This document shows positions 5,806 through 8,539 of a DNA stretch of 8,539 nt, piece by piece. The DNA is taken from NCBI GenBank assembly GCA_031254175.1, contig JAIRUY010000072.1:1-8539 (forward strand), in the 5' to 3' direction. The DNA comes from Treponema sp. (GTDB lineage: Bacteria; Spirochaetota; Spirochaetia; Treponematales; Breznakiellaceae). Position numbers and translations under genes: made by a program. The stretch's first letter is position 1, and every line of letters begins with the position of its first letter. The notes under the pieces are model-generated. The model saw only the letters and a list, made by a program, of their open reading frames with translations, ran no database searches and had not been told where the DNA came from.

Positions 5806-8539
5806 ATGACAATAATTAATTTTTTAACGCAAAAATTGACTTCATTGTTTGCCAGAGTGCTGTTTGTTATCCTGGCTTTTGCCGTTATGATTGTGTCAGT
5901 TTCTATTTATGTAAATTCTATGCTCAGAAACCAGCTGCAAAGAGAAGCAACGGAGATGCTTACCCAGACCGGGTTTAATATAAAGGCTGAATTTATCGAG
6001 CCTCAAACCACATTGATAGCAATTTCTGATGTTATCAGAGAGATGATTTTGCGTGATGACAGCTTTGAGGAAGTTCTGGACACGCTGCGGAGTCTCAGCC
6101 GTGCCATGAAAACAAAACCGGATGGTTTTACCTTTTACAGTATTTTTGGTTATTTTGAAATCTTCGACGGTGTATTTTTTGATACTGAAGGCTGGGCAGG
6201 CGATGAAAATTATGATCCGACAGACCGTCCCTGGTATGTGACTGCTGTTGAGGCAGGTGATAAACTCGCGATAACGCCGTTGTATTACGGCTTTAGTTCA
6301 AATGCATATATTGTTACTTATGTCCGCCGCCTTTTTGATGAAGAAGGAAATCCTCTGGGTGTGCTTTGTATGAATATGCCGACAGATCGAATAAAAAAAT
6401 ATGTCGACGACATGAGAATTACCGAAAACAGTTACGGATATCTGGAAACAGAGAAGTTCGATATAATCACTCACCCTAATCCGGACTTTATCGGCAAAAA
6501 CGTAAGAGATATACACAGTTCCATGCTGGAAGTCGCAGAAGCGGTTGTGATGAACTCAGGGGTAGTATATCAAGGTGTATCAAGAAACAACGCCGGTTTT
6601 TTAATGGAATTGTACGGCATGGAACTTGATAACGGCTGGATATTGTGTTTTCTTACTCCGGTAAATGAATATTACCAAAGAGTAACCAATATGATGCTTA
6701 TGTTAAGCATCATGGGGATATTAATGGCGGGAGTATTAATTTTTATTTTTTTGAGCCTTGAAAGGGCAAGCAAAAAGGTACATGAAGAAAGCCGCCAGAA
6801 AAGCGTGACGTTATCGGAAATTGAAAAAAAACGCGAGACAGACGAGCGGACACAGGTCATGCTCAATGCAACGCCCTTGAGCATAGATTATTGGGATAAA
6901 AACTTTAACATCATAACCTGCAGCGAAGAAACGGTTAGGCTGTTTGGCGTGAAAAACAAACAGGAATATGTGGATAAGTTTTTCAACTTTATTCCCGAAT
7001 GTCAGCCTGACGGAAGCCTTTCAAAAGAGAAGGTGTATGGAAATCTCACAAAAGCATATACCAAAGGTTATCATCGTTTTGAGTGGGTTTATAAAAAATC
7101 TGACGGTGAACTGATACCAAGCGAAGTAACTCTTGTACGCGTACAGCACAAGGGAGAATATAATGTTTTGGGATTTGTAAAAGATTTACGAAAACATAAG
7201 CAAATGATGAATGAGATTGAGCAGCGGGACGAATTGCTTAATATGGTTAACAGCACAGCGGTTGCGCTGCTTGCGACAAAAGATGAAGAAAATCTTCTGC
7301 CTTCGATTATTGAAGGCATGGAACTTCTGGGAAAAGCCGTAAATGCTGACCGCGTTCAAATCTGGAAAAATGAAATGATAGATAATAAACTTCAGTTTGT
7401 TCACAAATGCGAATGGCTCAGTGAATTTGGCAGGCAGAAAACGCCTGTTCCGATTGGATTACATTTCCCCTTAAGTTCCAAGCCGGAATGGGAAAAGAAA
7501 TTTTACCGCAATGAATGTATAAACGGTCCTCTCCGTAAACTGTCTCAGGATAGTCAGGATTTATTGGCTCCGTTTGGTATAAAGTCCATTGTTAATATTC
7601 CGTTGTTTTTACAGGATAAGTTTTGGGGCTTTTTCAGCCTTGACGACTGCCGGGAAGAGCGTACATTTTCAGCAGACGAAATAGATATCCTTCGTTCCGG
7701 AGGTTTGTTGATAGCAAGCGCGTTTTTGAGGAACGAGATGACGAATAATATCCGCGACACCGCCGCTCGGCTTGAAATCGCGCTGAAAGAAGCCCAGAAC
7801 GCAAATGTGGCAAAATCCGCGTTCCTTGCCAACATGAGTCACGAAATGAGGACGCCGATGAATGTGATACTGGGTATTACCGAAATCCTGATGCGGAATG
7901 AAATGCTTGGTGTTGACACATTGGACAGTTTAAATAAAATTTACAATTCCGGTGATTTATTGCTCGGCATTATTAACGACATTTTGGATTTATCTAAGAT
8001 AGATGCCGGAAAACTTGAACTGGCGCCTTCTGAATACAAAATCACGAGCCTGATCAACGATACCGTAACTCTTAATATGATGCGCATCGGCAGCAAACCG
8101 ATTGAGTTTAAGATTTCCATTGATGAAAATATACCGTCAAACCTGATTGGAGACGAGCTTCGTATTAAGCAAATTTTAACCAATCTGCTTTCTAACTCGT
8201 TTAAATATACGGAAAAGGGAACAGTAAAGCTGTCAATTGACATTGCAGCCGATAAGACCGCAGAGGACTCCTGTGTAACGCTGGTTTTTAAAATCAGCGA
8301 TACAGGTCAGGGTATGAATGAAGAACAGGTAAGCAGACTGTTCGACGAATATTCCAGATTTAATATTGAAGTCAACCGGACCACAGAAGGGACAGGTTTG
8401 GGTATGAGCATCACGCGCACATTATTGCAGATGATGAAAGGTACAATTGCCGTAGAGAGCGAACAGGGCAAAGGCACGACAGTTATTGTATGCCTTCCGC
8501 AGAAAGTTACAGGTTCCGGCGTGGTAGGCAAAGAATTGG
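5806..8539 (+). CDS. Membrane sensor histidine kinase, dCache-PAS-GAF-HisKA-HATPase (3' end cut by window)
   Basis: The frame is open from ATG 5806 to the window end (911 codons, no stop), so the gene is partial only because of the window edge. The order is TM1 (~17-36); an extracytoplasmic dCache domain (~40-290) with DRPWY at 140-144 and a THPNPDFIGKNV segment; TM2 (~296-318); PAS (~347-465); GAF (~482-645); a coiled coil (~646-674); HisKA with phosphorylated His679 in MSHEMRTPMN; and HATPase_c. The ATPase motifs are present: Asn793 and Asn797 (N box), DTGQG at 832-836 (G1) and GTGLGM at 862-867 (G2). dCache domains bind small molecules such as amino acids or carboxylates; the ligand here is unknown. 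The catalytic core appears complete. The sequence after ~900 looks like a linker, and the HPt neighbours suggest receiver domains follow. It has its own ribosome site and probably its own promoter after the terminator. Confidence 0.93.
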   Translation, partial: MTIINFLTQKLTSLFARVLFVILAFAVMIVSVSIYVNSMLRNQLQREATEMLTQTGFNIKAEFIEPQTTLIAISDVIREMILRDDSFEEVLDTLRSLSRAMKTKPDGFTFYSIFGYFEIFDGVFFDTEGWAGDENYDPTDRPWYVTAVEAGDKLAITPLYYGFSSNAYIVTYVRRLFDEEGNPLGVLCMNMPTDRIKKYVDDMRITENSYGYLETEKFDIITHPNPDFIGKNVRDIHSSMLEVAEAVVMNSGVVYQGVSRNNAGFLMELYGMELDNGWILCFLTPVNEYYQRVTNMMLMLSIMGILMAGVLIFIFLSLERASKKVHEESRQKSVTLSEIEKKRETDERTQVMLNATPLSIDYWDKNFNIITCSEETVRLFGVKNKQEYVDKFFNFIPECQPDGSLSKEKVYGNLTKAYTKGYHRFEWVYKKSDGELIPSEVTLVRVQHKGEYNVLGFVKDLRKHKQMMNEIEQRDELLNMVNSTAVALLATKDEENLLPSIIEGMELLGKAVNADRVQIWKNEMIDNKLQFVHKCEWLSEFGRQKTPVPIGLHFPLSSKPEWEKKFYRNECINGPLRKLSQDSQDLLAPFGIKSIVNIPLFLQDKFWGFFSLDDCREERTFSADEIDILRSGGLLIASAFLRNEMTNNIRDTAARLEIALKEAQNANVAKSAFLANMSHEMRTPMNVILGITEILMRNEMLGVDTLDSLNKIYNSGDLLLGIINDILDLSKIDAGKLELAPSEYKITSLINDTVTLNMMRIGSKPIEFKISIDENIPSNLIGDELRIKQILTNLLSNSFKYTEKGTVKLSIDIAADKTAEDSCVTLVFKISDTGQGMNEEQVSRLFDEYSRFNIEVNRTTEGTGLGMSITRTLLQMMKGTIAVESEQGKGTTVIVCLPQKVTGSGVVGKEL

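Noticed and set aside
7554..7835. Open frame on the minus strand beneath the sensor kinase (also 6298-6516, 7941-8243 and 8307-8531)
   Set aside because: The plus-strand kinase frame across these positions encodes unmistakable Cache, GAF, HisKA and ATPase motifs. The antisense frames have no recognisable domain or ribosome site.

Overview
The window looks like chromosomal DNA of a spirochaete, most likely a Treponema relative. The evidence is indirect: AT-leaning base composition; a lone nitrogen-type EIIA protein with no PTS permease nearby; secreted and lipoprotein FKBP isomerases; and a large Cache/PAS/GAF sensor kinase clustered with HPt and receiver proteins. I could run no database search, so the taxon is an inference. 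No tRNA, rRNA, CRISPR array, transposase or phage gene was seen.

Block 1 (1-2739, + strand) has a leader with two interleaved inverted repeats. It is followed by a ~700-residue protein of unknown function whose C-terminal ~140 residues resemble a diverged pRiA4b ORF-3-like domain. Seven bases later comes a PtsN-like EIIA protein with its phosphorylatable His. The pair is probably one operon with coupled translation.

Block 2 (2741-4174, - strand) is a two-gene operon of FKBP-type peptidyl-prolyl isomerases. They are paralogues of identical length (236 aa): the first is a probable lipoprotein, the second a probable soluble Sec-exported protein. Block 2 converges on block 1 with one base between the stop codons.

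Block 3 (4255 to the window end, + strand) is a multistep phosphorelay set: an HPt-linker-receiver protein (327 aa), a stand-alone HPt protein (122 aa), a probable terminator, and a membrane sensor histidine kinase. The kinase has the order TM, dCache, TM, PAS, GAF, HisKA, HATPase. It is open to the window edge (911 codons visible, no stop) and probably continues into receiver and/or HPt domains. The sensor should read an extracytoplasmic ligand and pass phosphate through His-Asp-His-Asp steps. No DNA-binding or enzymatic output domain is visible, so the relay's target lies outside the window. The 80-bp divergent region 4175-4254 carries an extended -10 promoter placed so that the HPt-receiver mRNA may be leaderless.
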